From Lyophyllum atratum (lineage: Eukaryota > Basidiomycota > Agaricomycetes > Agaricales > Lyophyllaceae): a DNA stretch of 64,000 bases. Below, piece after piece: positions 10,282 to 21,604 of this stretch. The notes below the pieces were generated by a model. That model did no database searches. It was not told where the DNA came from and worked only from the letters and a program-made list of their open reading frames with translations. The translations under genes and the position numbers were made by a program. Within the stretch, counting starts at the first letter, position 1. Each line of letters opens with the position of its first letter. The DNA is taken from assembly GCA_014905825.1 (NCBI GenBank), contig JACGCN010000050.1:186001-250000 (forward strand), in the 5' to 3' direction.

Positions 10282-13200
10282 ATGTCCTCAGACGACGAGG
10301 GTAGCACAGAAAAGCTAGGGCAGGATTCGAAACGGCGCAGAATCCAGCGTGCTTGCGATGTATGCCGCCGAAAGAAGAGTGAGTCCTGCCTGAACTGTCG
10401 TTGCACCGGCTGACGATTACTTGGCAGTTCGGTGTGAGTTCGATTCCCCTTCATACCGGTTCTGCTCGATAATCACACTTGCTATGCCTAGGCGATGGCG
10501 TGCAGATGCCAGGCAACAACTGCACGAACTGCATGGACTTCGGGCTCGCATGCACATACGTCGAAGCCGCTAAGGTGACCCTCCACTTGACCAACTTCCG
10601 GACGTGCGTTTGCTGACAGTGTCCGAGTAAAAGAAACGAGGACCCCCGAAATCGTGCGTTCTCCTTTGAAGTCGAAGTTATACGTATTTGACTAACGAGC
10701 GCAACCGATAGCTACGTCGAAAGACTAGAAAACCGCGTAGAGAGGCTACGAAGACTGATAGCTAAGGTATGCTCTGCGTATGTGCTGGAACTTTCCTAAA
10801 CGTCACCCACCCAGATCTCGCCTGAAGCCCTTGAGCGCCTCGACGACTTGTCAGATACTCCTGTCATTGCTTCTGGGTCATCCAACTCCTTGACTCAGCT
10901 GGACCCAAAATGGCACCCACACGACCCTGCCCCCGGGCGTTTCATCCGGCATCTTGGTAGCAACACTGCCCCACCCGTTGGTTTGGATGACGACACCGAC
11001 AATTTCCTGACGGACCACCTTGAGAAACTTCGTCTCGACACAAACGATCATCGCTTTTTTGGCAAATCAAGTGGTTTGACGCTCATCAAAACGGCCCTGG
11101 AGCTGAAAAGGGAGTACATGGGGACGAGGGAGGGAGGAGGAGGAACGCATGACCAAAACGGCACTTTCTCTGGAGTTCGAAGGCCGGTACGTCTTTTTGA
11201 CCGTTCATCTTTCGTGTGTCATTGCTCTAAGTATGTTGACCCAGTGGGCTCACCCGCTACCCTCCCCTGCCCCTCAACCTCCACGATACATCTATCCCCC
11301 ACCCGACCTCCTCGCCTCTCTCATCGATCTATACTTCGTACACGTGAATAGGTACCTCCCGCTGTTACACCGCCCAACATTCGACCGCGCCGTCGCTCAG
11401 GGCTTGCACCAAACAGACGCTGGGTTCGCCACGATATTGCTACTACTATGTGCGGTTGCAGGGCGGTACTCGGACGATCCGAGGGTGATGGACGATCCTG
11501 AGGACGATATGTCAGGCGAAGGACGCCGAAATGCGCACTCTTGTGGCTGGAAATGGTTTGTGCAGGTTTCGCTTGTAAAGGTGGATCCCCTTAGCGCCCC
11601 ATCCCTGTATGACCTCCAGTTCTATGCTGTAAGTCCCCGTCTTTGGCTCAAGTCATCGTATAGTGATCATTATACGCGGATGACGTAGCTCGTTGGCCAG
11701 TTCCTACAAGCCTCGTCTGTTCCACAAGCATGCTGGACTATTGTGGGTGTTGGGATCCGTGTAGCACAGGATGTTGGTGCGCACCGCCGGAAAACGCAGG
11801 ATGTGCACACGGTGGAGGATGAGCTGTGGAAGCGGGCATTCTGGTGCATCATTTTTGCTTTCTGGACATCAAGGAAGGAGCGTTGACTTTTGCATGGTAT
11901 CGGTATAGGGTGCTGGTGTGTATGGATCGCCTGTTCAGTTCGTCCCTTGGAAGGCCGTGTTCGATCCTTGACGAAGAGTCTGCTCCCATCATCTTTTATC
12001 TTGGTTCACGAAGGTTGACTGGTGTGATATACACAGCTTCGATATCGATATGCCCATCGAGTGCGATGACGAGTATTGGGAACATCCAGACCCAGAGCTC
12101 CGCTGGCGCCAGCCAACACCGCACAAGACGCCCTCCATCGTGGTGTACTTCAACGTTTATATTCGCTTGAATCAAATCTTAGCTTTCCTGCTCAGGACGG
12201 TGGTACGTGTTAATTCGTTTACGTCACTTCTGCAACTGTTTACCCTTGACTACCCTTCTTTTTAGTATGCAATCAATAAGTCTAAGATTCTCCTTGGCTT
12301 CGTGGGGCAGCAATGGGAAGAGAACATCGTCTCAGAGCTCGATTCGGCGCTCAATGCCTGGGTTGACAATCTCCCTGACCACCGTGCGTATCTCAATCCT
12401 TCCCATGCATTTCTCGTCTACGTGTTATTGACGAATACCATGCAGTCCGGTGGGATCCCACCCGCACCAATGACATCTTCTTCAACCAGTCTGCCTCACT
12501 ACACTGCGCGTACTACCACATCCAGATTCTCGTGCATCGGCCCTTCATCCCCTCCCCACGCAAGCCTAACGCTGCGCTCTCCTTCCCCTCCCTCGCCATC
12601 TGTACGAACGCGGCCCGTGCGTGCAGTCATGTCCTTGCCGCACAAGGGAAGCGGTTCAAGGTCGCGCCCCAGCCATTGCAGGTTTGTTGTCTTTCCAGCC
12701 TCTGCAGCTCCTGCTACGACTTCGTTCTGATTTCAGATCTTCGTTCTGTAGACGACAGCTTTCTCGGCAGGTGTGGTGCTTCTCTTGAGCATCTGGGGTG
12801 GCAGGCGCTCAGGTCTCTCGACGGACTTCGCTAAGGAGATGGGCGACGTGCAAAAGTGCATGGACGTCCTCAAGGCTTCAGAGTCAAGGTGAGTTTTCTC
12901 TTCACGCAAAGTTTACTATTGCTCAAATCATAAGTAGGTGGTACCTCGCTGGTCGTCTCCGGTATGCCCTTCTGACTACTCTGTTCTTCACTTTCTAACC
13001 ACCCCCTTCCTTCCAGCGATATCTTACGCGAACTCGCATCTGTTGGTGACCTCCCACTCCCACAGCGGTCGTCAGACTCGCCGACCTCGGCTGCCCAGAA
13101 ACGCGAGCGCGAACCTGAAGATGATAAAGCTAATGCTTCTACGCCTGTGCACCATGCTAACAGGGAAACGGCTGCACGCCACTTATACGTCGACTCGGAG

Positions 13201-14061
13201 GTTATGGATGCCACCCGAAGCATCGCAGGTCGCAGTACCCGACGCCAAGTTCCGTCACTAAACGCGAGCGCGAGTGGGAGCGGGAGTGCCCTTCCGGTCC
13301 TGCCGTCGCCCCTGTCGCAACAGCCGCTGTACACACTCCCCGAGTACGATTTTGGGGCCAACTCCGTTTATCATCAACGGCAACCACCCCCATCACACCA
13401 AGCCCAGCATGGGATCCTCAGTCCGCCGAATTGGTACGGCCCGCCACCCGGGCATCAGGGATCGACGCAAGACCAGAACCAGGCCCCGACTTATGCTCCC
13501 TCAAACCCCTATGCCACGCAGCAGCGACAACCCCACGGTCACTCGCATCTGCACACGCAACCTCTTTCAAGCCCTACAACTTCAATTCCAGGCTCAAGTT
13601 CGAACTTTGGATCTACATACTATGCCCCGTCGGCAGCCGACCTTGAGATCATGTCACCGTTTGCGCTTCAGTCCGGAGGAGGAACGGGGGCAGGATACAG
13701 GCAAGAACATCCCTATCCATATCGGGTGGTTAATACGAGTGGCGGTATGTTGGGATCAGGTTCTGGTGCAGGGCTGCGGACAGGGGACGGCGGTAGGGGT
13801 GTCGGTGGTGGGATGGATGTGGGTGAGGGTGGAAGTGTCCGCATGGGCGGCGACGCGGGCTTAGGCACGGGTAATAGTATGGCTGTCGATGGCACGTTTG
13901 CGATGTGGTCTGAAGCACCAGCTGGATTCGAGTGCGTACTTTTTTGTTGTTTTATCTTCGTTCTCATAAATGAGTCCTGATGCTGTCTCAATAGGCTGAA
14001 CGAGTGGGGTAACTACCTTTCAAACATGAGTAGTCCCCCCCAGCAGGGGCACGCCCATTGA
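10282..14061 (+). CDS. Zn(II)2Cys6 fungal-specific transcription factor
   Basis: A nuclear DNA-binding regulator of about 900 residues in some 15 exons. The binuclear zinc cluster near residues 25-55 is C-x2-C-x6-C-x9-C-x2-C-x6-C (starts ACDVCRRKKIRCDG, ends CMDFGLACTY). A basic linker (KKRGPPK) and a short coiled-coil dimerisation segment (SYVERLENRVERLRRLIAK) follow. The fungal_trans regulatory domain (PF04082 type) contains YLPLLHRPTFDRAV and CMDRLFSSSLGRPCSI. The C-terminal third is disordered, rich in Gln, Pro, Gly, Ser and Tyr. The zinc cluster is assembled from three exons, the middle one only 6 nt. The overall plan resembles XlnR-like regulators of Agaricomycetes; targets are unknown. 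Stop TGA at 14059-14061. Confidence 0.9.
10428..10433 (+). other. 6-nt microexon inside the zinc cluster
   Basis: Exon 1 ends at A10378 (donor GTGAGT) and exon 3 starts at G10492 (after CCTAG). Inserting TTCGGT, flanked by TTGGCAG and GTGAGT, gives codons ATT CGG TGC and so restores the third zinc-ligating Cys with its correct spacing of six. Without it the frame would be kept, but the cluster would lose two residues including that Cys. Confidence 0.82.
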
Positions 14062-14409
14062 CATGGGCACTTCCACGGCCCAGCCGGAGCGTGATTGTAA
14101 AAATCTTGGCCTCGTTCGACATGGTTGTAACGCGTATGTCATGGTGTTTCCTTTCCTCCCCCGCCTCCCTCTGTTCCCTTGAGCATTATACGACAAAAAA
14201 TGTGCGCGTCGCGTGATATCATCATTAGTATCTGCGTGACTTGAAGAAGCAATACACGTGTAGACGCCGAAGACGTCACAGGAGCTTCTGATCAGGGACA
14301 CGATAAGGGCAAACATGGTTTACAGTAAAGCTGCTCTTTGTCCAAGGCTCAGAACTTCAAAACTATCATTGACCACGGCCAACTTGAAGTACAACGCACT
14401 CAAAGCACT
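14062..14409. other. Spacer between the transcription factor and UPF0696 gene
   Basis: It carries the 3' end of the transcription-factor transcript and the promoter of the next gene. No gene is seen. Confidence 0.5.
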
Positions 14410-15186
14410 ATGGTAGACGATGGAGACTACGATATGGAGGGCGTCGACTCTTCCTCCCCTTGTAAATCCACACCTGCACCCATCGCCGCACCCCTCCCTA
14501 CCGAGCTCGTCCACGACGGCTCCTCTTCCCTTATCCTCGCCGTGTGGGACCTCAACACCAAACCCGGAGATGTCGCGTCCTTTCTAGCGCGATGGCCGCC
14601 GTCGCGCACGCCTGGTACTTACGCAACATGGATCGCCGCGGACAAAGGACCCCATCCGACACCGGAGAAACCGCAGGACTTGGAGGGTCTGATGAAGGAC
14701 TGGACTCTACTGAAGGAGCGGGGAGCAGAGGCACAGGCGCAAGCCAACTTGAACGCGCAGGAGAATGGACAAATAAATGGACAAGAGCAAGGGGCGCAAC
14801 AATTACAGGGAAACGGGATCGTGACGGTAGAGGCTCCCGATGCGCTCGCTCAGGCGCATGGCGTGCTCTCCGGGAAATGGCTTGTATACGCCGATCCGCA
14901 CCAGGTCGACGATCTCTGGTCGCGCATCGTCACCGCGGTTGTCGCGAACGCGCCGTCGGGAACTGGTGGCCGCGCGAAGGTGTCGCCAGCACGTCCAGAT
15001 GAACCGCACGTTGTGTGCGTGTATGTGGAGAACTATAGCGACGGGGCAGAAATAGGACGAGTGAGAGATGCACTGAGGAGGGCAGGGGTGCGGTGGAGAA
15101 TTGGGTTCAAGCCGGATGTGTATACGCATTTGGGGATCTATAAAGGGAACGAGTGGAGGATACGTCCAAGTCGGTATTTGGCATAG
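14410..15186 (+). CDS. UPF0696 / DUF1917 (BLES03, C11orf68-like) protein
   Basis: An intronless gene for a 258-residue soluble protein. The start is ATG 14410 (MVDDGDYDMEG); the frame is open further upstream but without an ATG. The C-terminal part has family marks: GKWLVYADPHQVDDLWSRIV, then VCVYVENYSDGAEIGRVRDA, then GFKPDVYTHLGIYKGNEW and IRPSRYLA at the end. DUF1917 proteins have an eIF4E-like fold in structural-genomics work; their function is unsettled. A Gln/Asn/Ala-rich insert of about 45 residues separates the N-terminal from the conserved part and looks disordered. It is transcribed in the same direction as the transcription factor, 350 bp downstream. Confidence 0.83.
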   Translation: MVDDGDYDMEGVDSSSPCKSTPAPIAAPLPTELVHDGSSSLILAVWDLNTKPGDVASFLARWPPSRTPGTYATWIAADKGPHPTPEKPQDLEGLMKDWTLLKERGAEAQAQANLNAQENGQINGQEQGAQQLQGNGIVTVEAPDALAQAHGVLSGKWLVYADPHQVDDLWSRIVTAVVANAPSGTGGRAKVSPARPDEPHVVCVYVENYSDGAEIGRVRDALRRAGVRWRIGFKPDVYTHLGIYKGNEWRIRPSRYLA

Positions 15187-16238
15187 GTGGATGATCTAAG
15201 TATACGGTTTGGACTGTACTCTAATATGCTTTATATCTCTGATGATTATTGATGTGCATTGTGAAGGGAACTTCTCAGTACGTGATATTCCTTGTACAGT
15301 GGTTTAGACTGAGTGCTTCCTTCTATCAGCCTCCAAAGTCATTCGAGAGCTATCTCTAACGCGATCCAGCTCCATGGATGATGTTCTCTTGTTCCTCTGT
15401 CTTGGACGGTTTTGGTATGATACTAGGCTGACATGTGCCCCTTTCGGTCAGGCTGTTATAAATAACTTGAAGTCGTGGATGACTGATTTCTCGTTCTCTT
15501 CTCCTACCACCATGTCTATGCACATTACATCCTTTTAGCCCTGGACAGCCTCGAGCCCACATTCCCTCCAACTTTCAACCCTTCATTGGCATTGTCAATC
15601 GATATTTCAATCCTCATCTTGGGAAACATGACGTAGAAGTCAAGAAGTATCGGCAGATCGCTGGCGTACGCGGTTCAGACACTTGCGCATATAACAAACA
15701 GGCTTTATGTCGTTCATATTTGCTCTTTGGTCAGAAGATGATCAAGGTCAGCCTCTCGCAACTGCTGTTGTCATTGATCCTCTTCCCTCGTTCCCTATAA
15801 CGTGATCGAAGATGTCGGTGAGGCTGACTGGGCCCGCCAAGTCACCCAGTCCGCCGCCATATGGACCTTTGACAATGATCTCCATCCAGTCGACGGTCCT
15901 TCCATTCCTTGACAGTTCTGGCATCCAAGCAGGCTCCACTTAGGCTCTAATGTGGGAAGCACGCCCATGACACATATTTTAAAGAGAATCTTACGATCTC
16001 GACGGAGGCTGGTGTGCAATTGGAAGAGAGGGTATCTACATAAGAGTATATCTCCAAATGACAAAGAAACGCGTACAACAAAGGGTACTACGGCGCACTA
16101 CAGCGGTGCACAAGACGAAACCGAAACGACAGTAAGGGTCCAAAATGCTATTACTCGGAACACGGTATACGGATTACTTCTTCCACGACTCCAGACCCAC
16201 CACACCCACGCCACACTCCCACAGAGCAGAGCCTAGGC
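15187..16238. other. Convergent intergenic region
   Basis: About 1 kb between the UPF0696 stop and the acetate-transporter stop. Short open frames on both strands (for example minus 15795-16064) lack domains. No gene is called. Confidence 0.5.
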
Positions 16239-17460
16239 CTAATCGCGCTTGACGTGGAGGAGGCCGAGAGGTAGGCGGACGATGGGGTTCGCCTCCACGG
16301 CGAGCAGCTCAGCCAGGCCGATGTAGTACGCGACGAAGGCAGTGATGACACCGAGGACACCGCCGGCTTTAGATGCACTGCAAGTGGAATAATTCAGATG
16401 TTATCCGGCGTATGGTAAGGAGTTGGACCCACTTCAAGCTGGCGTTGAACTCGCCAGCAGCAAGGCACGCAAAGGTGACTGTGAGGAAGCCAAAGAGCGT
16501 AATGAACGCGATGTTCTTGCCCAGTGACACGAAGCTATGAAGGAACGCGTCAATCCACAGCACAAGTAGGAGTGACATGAGAGAAGGGGACGCACAAGAG
16601 GAAGAACGTGACGAGGGTCCAACAGGTGAGGTAAATGCCGAGCGCGCTCTGCAGTTCCGTCTTGTTAGTGCCGTAAGCGGCAGCGATGCCGCTACCGGGG
16701 ATTAGGATCGTGGCGTAGGACATCCAGAAGGCACCATATGAGGTGAATGCTGCGGGGAAGAAAGGTCAGCATAGATCGCGCACATGGTGAACGATATCTC
16801 TAAACGGATGCTAATAGCAAGACGGCAGGATCAAATATGGGGTAGCATATCGAGACGAAGAGGCTTGTCGAAGAGTTGATCGAGATTGACCACTTTAGGC
16901 AACTCGAGTGACAACAACAAACTTTACGGCGCAAGGTTTATCCCTCCCTCCCCCACTAAGGCCGCACCGCCCACTGAAAACGGAGAAAGAAAAGGGGCTA
17001 CTACAACTTGAAGCGAATAGGGGGGGAAGATGAAGATGAAGAAGACGAAGGGAGGGGGGGGAAACTGAGAACAGGAGGTGGGTTGCTCACCGGTGCCACC
17101 AAACATATTTCCACGGGGGAACTCCCACATGCCGGCTAGGAGCTGGGCAAGACCTCCACAGAAGATGGCCATGCCGACGACGACATTAGGGTGAGTGATG
17201 CCGCGAGTCTGGATGTTGTACAGGGACAGGATCAACGTTGTCGACGCGAAGGAGAACAAGCCGCTGTAGGGGAAGGGGTAATGTTAGTCCGTGCCCTAGC
17301 AGATACGGCGACGGCAGGGGCGGTCTTACAGTGAACCGGGGTTGCCGATGCTCGATGGGCGCGGGGTATAGGCAGCCGTTGTGGCAGCGTTGGTGTGGCC
17401 GAGGGCTTGCTGGGGCGGGATTGCCTCGACGCTCCCTTTCTCAATGTCTTGCTTGGACAT
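16239..17460 (-). CDS. GPR1/FUN34/YaaH (AceTr) family acetate transporter
   Basis: A six-helix plasma-membrane carrier for acetate/monocarboxylates or ammonia. Start ATG 17458-17460 (MSKQDIEKGSVEAIPPQQ), stop TAG 16239-16241. The cytoplasmic N-terminus leads into GNPGSLGLFSFASTTLIL, equivalent to the NPAPLGL-type family signature before helix 1. The second region GMAIFCGGLAQLLAGMWEF ends with GNMFGGT. Later exons give AFTSYGAFWMSYATILIPG, and the last helices GKNIAFITLFGFLTVTFAC and GVLGVITAFVAYYIGLAELL. It has about six introns; one (16750-17090) is 341 bp, six times the local norm, and strongly C/T-rich on the coding strand. A TATA-like element sits about 76 bp upstream. Confidence 0.9.
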
Positions 17461-17535
17461 GGCGCTGCTCAAGGTATGTGGGGGATGTTCAGTTGGGACG
17501 TGGCGAACGGCTGGACGCAAAATTTCGGCCGCCGC

Positions 17536-17542
17536 TATTTAT
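17536..17542 (-). promoter_or_regulatory. TATA-like box of the acetate transporter
   Basis: On the minus strand ATAAATA lies about 76 bp before the ATG at 17460. Confidence 0.45.
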
Positions 17543-20500
17543 GGCACTGTTGACGACTCAACCGAACTGACTGATTCGCTTCGTGGAAAAATGATCAGAG
17601 TCAATCATGGGTCATGTCAACATGATCGTACCCGCACCCCGCATTCCCCACCCCTGGTTCGATCTGTGCTACACGCCTTCTTTTTTCGCCGAATGCTGCA
17701 CGCAGTCTGCCTCGATACCCTGCCCATGAGCACAGACGATTCAGTTCAATATCCCCCCAAAACCGAACAGTGTGTTGATTCTCGCACGGAACATGTCTGC
17801 CAATCAAACTAAATCGTCGATCATAACAGCCGACTTTTCGCCTCACCCTATTTTCTAGGAGCTTCTCCATCCCCATCCTCTCCTCCCTCTGATTTCATCA
17901 CAGACCCATTCAAGGTGTAGGCGTTTACGTACATGCAGTATCTACAAGCGCTGAGCGCTGAATCCTGCGACGCGTTTGGGACATGGAGCTTGCGCGAGAA
18001 GCCCGTCGGGTGTCGGAGTTAGTTTGTTTCTCTCCTTTTTTTCATTTGTTTCCTAGATCAAACTCGGCTGGTTCACCTCCTCCTGAGTCGGTTGTTTTCG
18101 GCGCTCCTAGACCTGCGCCTGGTCCTCGAACGACTCCTCTACCAATTGCCACTGGTCCTGGGCTAAGCCCTTTATTTTAGGAGGAAAAGCATCTGCGTCA
18201 AATCTGCGTAGTCACTAGTGTAGGGCAAGCACGCCAAGGTCAGTCCTTCACACGACGCCCAGCCCTTGGGCTCGGAACATAGTTGGAATTGTCTGTGCCA
18301 CCTGAAGTCAATTTCAGGGAGGCTCCGCTATCGACGACGAGCAATCATTTCGCCCAAATTTCGCCTCAGGTACGGCTCTATGTGCCCAGGCCAGCGCTAG
18401 TCATACCAAGCATTGCACCTGTTTCGGCACCTCAGAAGCTCGTTCCCGCTGTTGAGCATGTTTCTGATGAGATGAGGCTTCCAGGCGCGTTCGCTAACCC
18501 AACGCTAACCTGCTAACAGCCATGAACAATATAATCCGCCCCTGCCGACCCTGCCAACTCTCACGACCAAAAGTCCTCACGCGTCAACATGTCTGATCTT
18601 GGCGGAAACGGCTGGTACGTTTCAGTTTCAGTTTCATTTTCATTGGATGCCATAGACCCAGCGCACTGCACGTACGGATCCTGCGATGGGCCATCCCTGA
18701 CCGTGATGATGATGATGGGGGGCGCAAGTGAGATGAAATTATTTCTAGCGCATCCATCACCTTCATCCAACGCTGTTCGCTCAACGCTCCCCGTTGGCAA
18801 GCATCTTGGTCTGCTCTATGCAAAATTTCCGACTCATATACGTGTATCCAATCGCCGCTCTTTTCCGCCCTCTGTCTAGCACGTACGCGCGAATCTGCGA
18901 GATCCGGGCGCGTTTCATTTTCTGTCACTGCCTTGTGTTCAACCCGAATTGCCCGACGACGTGGATATGTTCGGCTCGAGGCCGTTGCGAGGCCGTATCC
19001 CCAGCGTATCCCTATACGTACTATCTGCCAGCGACTGGAACGCCACAACGTGTCCCCTCCTCCTTCCGTCTGTTTACATTTCTTGCTCGCCGCGACTTCT
19101 ATATCTCTGCTTGCACCCAGGGCCTCCCCCTCCCCCTCACAAGCTATGGCCCGATCAACTAGCTCGACGTCACGCAGTAGGGCTGCAGGCGAGCCCCTCG
19201 CCGACGACCATGGCTCCCAAGTGCGAGCATCACCCACTCTGCCTCGTGCTAAAGCCACTACACCGACACCGCCGCCTGATCCTTTTCCGGACCGTGCATG
19301 GTTCGGTGGGTTGTCGCAAGTTCTGTCCTGTAATCCACTCGAGTCCTGGAGCCGATTCGGTCGAGAGTAGAACAAGACAGTTGTTGACGATCTGTCCGAG
19401 TTTCAATTTCCTCATGAAATGCTTCCTAGTGTAAAGTATGGACAGAGCGTCTCGTCTATGTTATCATCCATTCCGTGGCGAGTTCATCTACAGTGCTCGA
19501 CCCCACGCGCGATCAGGGCTGATGCTTACAAGTCATAGACGCCTTGATCAAAACCATAGACCCACTCGACTACATGCTAGCCAGTTTGACCCTCCACACC
19601 CCATTCTGCTACTTCGAAAACACAAACCCGCCTGAAGGTTTCGTAGGATGTCGAATCTCGAGAAGGAAGTTTACTAGCGCTATCTAGTTGACATAGAACA
19701 GCGGGTGCCCAGGTGACAATACGAAGCCATGCGCCGCGATGAACATTTCCAGTTTGTGGACACCTTTCAACCTTCCGGCATCAGCGTCCCGGTGCTACAT
19801 CTGATTCTATGAGGGGGAGGGATTTGTGATGAGCCCTGATGTGAACATCTGCCTCCGGACGAGGACCTAATCCACCTTATGTATGTCTGCCATTGGGAGT
19901 ACGCTCAAGTTAATTGAAGTAGCGTGATCATGGTCTATTCTCGCGAAGGATCCCCCTCGACGCGTACTTCGGGTGCCAGTTGGATGTATCTGTTTATTTT
20001 GGAGTCATGCCTGCGGGTGCGAGTTGAAGCAAAGGAATCGCGTGTATCCGAGCATCGGAGTGGAATACCATTTCTGTCGTGGCCAGTGCGTGAAGCTCAC
20101 TTTCGGGGCATTTCCTCCGAGTTCTATCCGGACCTGGTGCTTAGCTTAATAACCGATCGTGGGGCTCGTTCAAGACGAGTTCTACTAGGATTCTTCCGTC
20201 CCAGGATATGAGATAGAAATAGACCGTTCCACCGTGCAGAGCGGAGTGGAACATGTGCTATCTACTCACGAGTGTTTGCCTTCTAACTTCTGACTGAACA
20301 GAGTCCGAGCCAAATGTCCGATATATTAGTGCTTTCGAAGGAGGGATCGCAACGCGCCTTGATCGAACCTTTTTATTTTTACTATGGCAGGCGTCTTCGA
20401 GACGTCGAGCCGCGTGGCGAGGTTTTAACTAGAACGTGTTCGGGGTCTGTACACAGTACAGTGGGTCGTGTTCTTGTCCGATAATCGTGCGACGAGGATT

Positions 20501-20603
20501 GCTGCCTCGATTGTCCGCGATGCTCGGGCAGTGAAGTAAGCACCTCTTCCGATGCTGGTCGGATAAAATCTGCTCCCAAAATCGCAGTTAAGATTGCTTA
20601 GAA
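17543..20603. other. Three-kilobase gene-poor region with disordered-type open segments
   Basis: No gene with a recognisable domain was found. On the plus strand, 17983-18180 (ATG, Pro/Ser/Gly-rich), 18283-18516 (Pro/Val-rich) and 18933-19370 (Ser/Pro/Arg-rich; internal ATG at 19146) look like low-complexity coding segments but are not linked by clear introns. On the minus strand, 18584-19375 is open for 263 codons with an Arg-rich composition expected of an antisense shadow. From about 19440 to 20600 all frames are broken. It may be a decayed gene or a gene for an intrinsically disordered protein. Confidence 0.4.
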
Positions 20604-20629
20604 CTAGCAGCTACCCGTGCTACGCACGG
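20604..20629 (-). repeat. Helitron 3' end: hairpin plus CTAG
   Basis: The stem is CCGTGC at 20615-20620 paired with GCACGG at 20624-20629 (plus-strand notation), with a 3-nt loop. On the minus strand CTAG ends at 20604, seven bases after the stem. Confidence 0.72.
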
Positions 20630-20852
20630 AGTGTGACATTCGAGGGTTAATAGTAGATGGATTAATGTATCAACAAAGAGTTCTATTAATCTCACCGTTG
20701 CCCCCCTTGTTACACCTTCAATTAGCTCTGGTGTTTGTATCGCTACCAATACTTGCTACCACTCAGAAAATTGAATGAACATCTAAGTTGTAAGTCCTGC
20801 GGCACATCCAATGCCTGTCTTGCATCTGTTCAGTGCCACAACCCATGGCCCA

Positions 20853-21062
20853 ATGGCACCCGTCTCCCGCTGCCCGTTCTCATGTCCCATCATCCAAGCA
20901 TGTGCCTGTGTTGCACTCCGGGCCCTTGCGAGTCTGCTGCTCCATCCCGTGCCCCGGATGGCACCAGTGCCCGCTGCCCATGCTCATTGGTCCCATCATC
21001 CAATGATGTGCCCGTCTCGCACCCCTTGCGAGCCCGCCGCTCGCGTTCCCTCCGCGCTCGCT
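20853..21062. repeat. Imperfect tandem duplication, unit about 105 bp, two copies
   Basis: Copy 1 (about 20853-20957) and copy 2 (about 20958-21062) share ATGGCACC.G, GCTGCCC, TCCCATCATCCAA and CCCTTGCGAG at matching positions. The duplication covers the 3' end of the Helitron-borne ORF and extends past its stop. Confidence 0.7.
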
Positions 21063-21565
21063 GAGAACGGCTCTGTTTATCCGTCGTTGGGGTCACACCG
21101 TAAGATCCTGAAGATATGTGAGATAAGATTAGTAAAAGAGACATTTGTGATGGGAAACTCACGCAATGACGCTGCAGGTGCCTGCTGGCGCTCTCTATAC
21201 TCGCGTTCCCACCGTGCAAGTTGTCCAAGCGTTCGGCGATTGGGTGGGAGCCCTTCCACCCGTGTGCGCCGTGGAACTGGTAATTTCAGCCCATTAGTAG
21301 GTGCAAGGTCATACCGGTATTGGCATCTCTGTAATTAGTCTTAGCCATTGCTCAGTTAAAAAAATACACTTGCACTCACCGAGAAATACTGTGGGCCTCT
21401 CACAGCAGGGGGTTTGATGGCTGGTTTAGGCGGTTCCGGGCGAGGGAGCAGCCTGGGATAACCTCGTGCCTTCAAATCACATGACTGTGAATTTAGAGGA
21501 AACTTGTCTCCGTCAGTGTTGCGCGCCTGCTTAGATGTACCGAGACTGCGACTTGAGTGATTCAT
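20890..21565 (-). CDS. Spliced basic ORF carried by the Helitron, unknown function
   Basis: Start ATG 21563-21565, stop TGA 20890-20892. Two introns with clean borders, 21329-21379 (51 bp, GTGAGT..TTACAG) and 21108-21162 (55 bp, GTGAGT..CTTCAG), join three exons in frame to a 189-residue protein. The protein is Pro-rich at first (RLLPRPEPPKPAIKPPA), then has LGQLARWEREYRERQQAP and a basic helix-like stretch SQRARRERERRARKG, then a Gly-rich tail encoded by the tandem duplication. I recognise no domain. It could be a captured host gene fragment or a remnant of the N-terminal Arg/Glu-rich region often seen ahead of Helitron replicases; the sequence alone does not decide. A TATAAAA lies 33 bp before the ATG. 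Confidence 0.55.
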
Positions 21566-21597
21566 TGCAATTGCCAGGAGGTGGGATACATTAGCAG

Positions 21598-21604
21598 TTT
21601 TATA
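21598..21604 (-). promoter_or_regulatory. TATA-like box inside the Helitron
   Basis: On the minus strand TATAAAA lies 33 bp before the ATG of the element's ORF. Transcription would then start close to that ATG. Confidence 0.35.

Noticed and set aside
18584..19375. Minus-strand open frame of 263 codons
   Set aside because: Arg/Ser-rich composition and lack of domain or splice signals fit an antisense shadow of GC-rich plus-strand segments.
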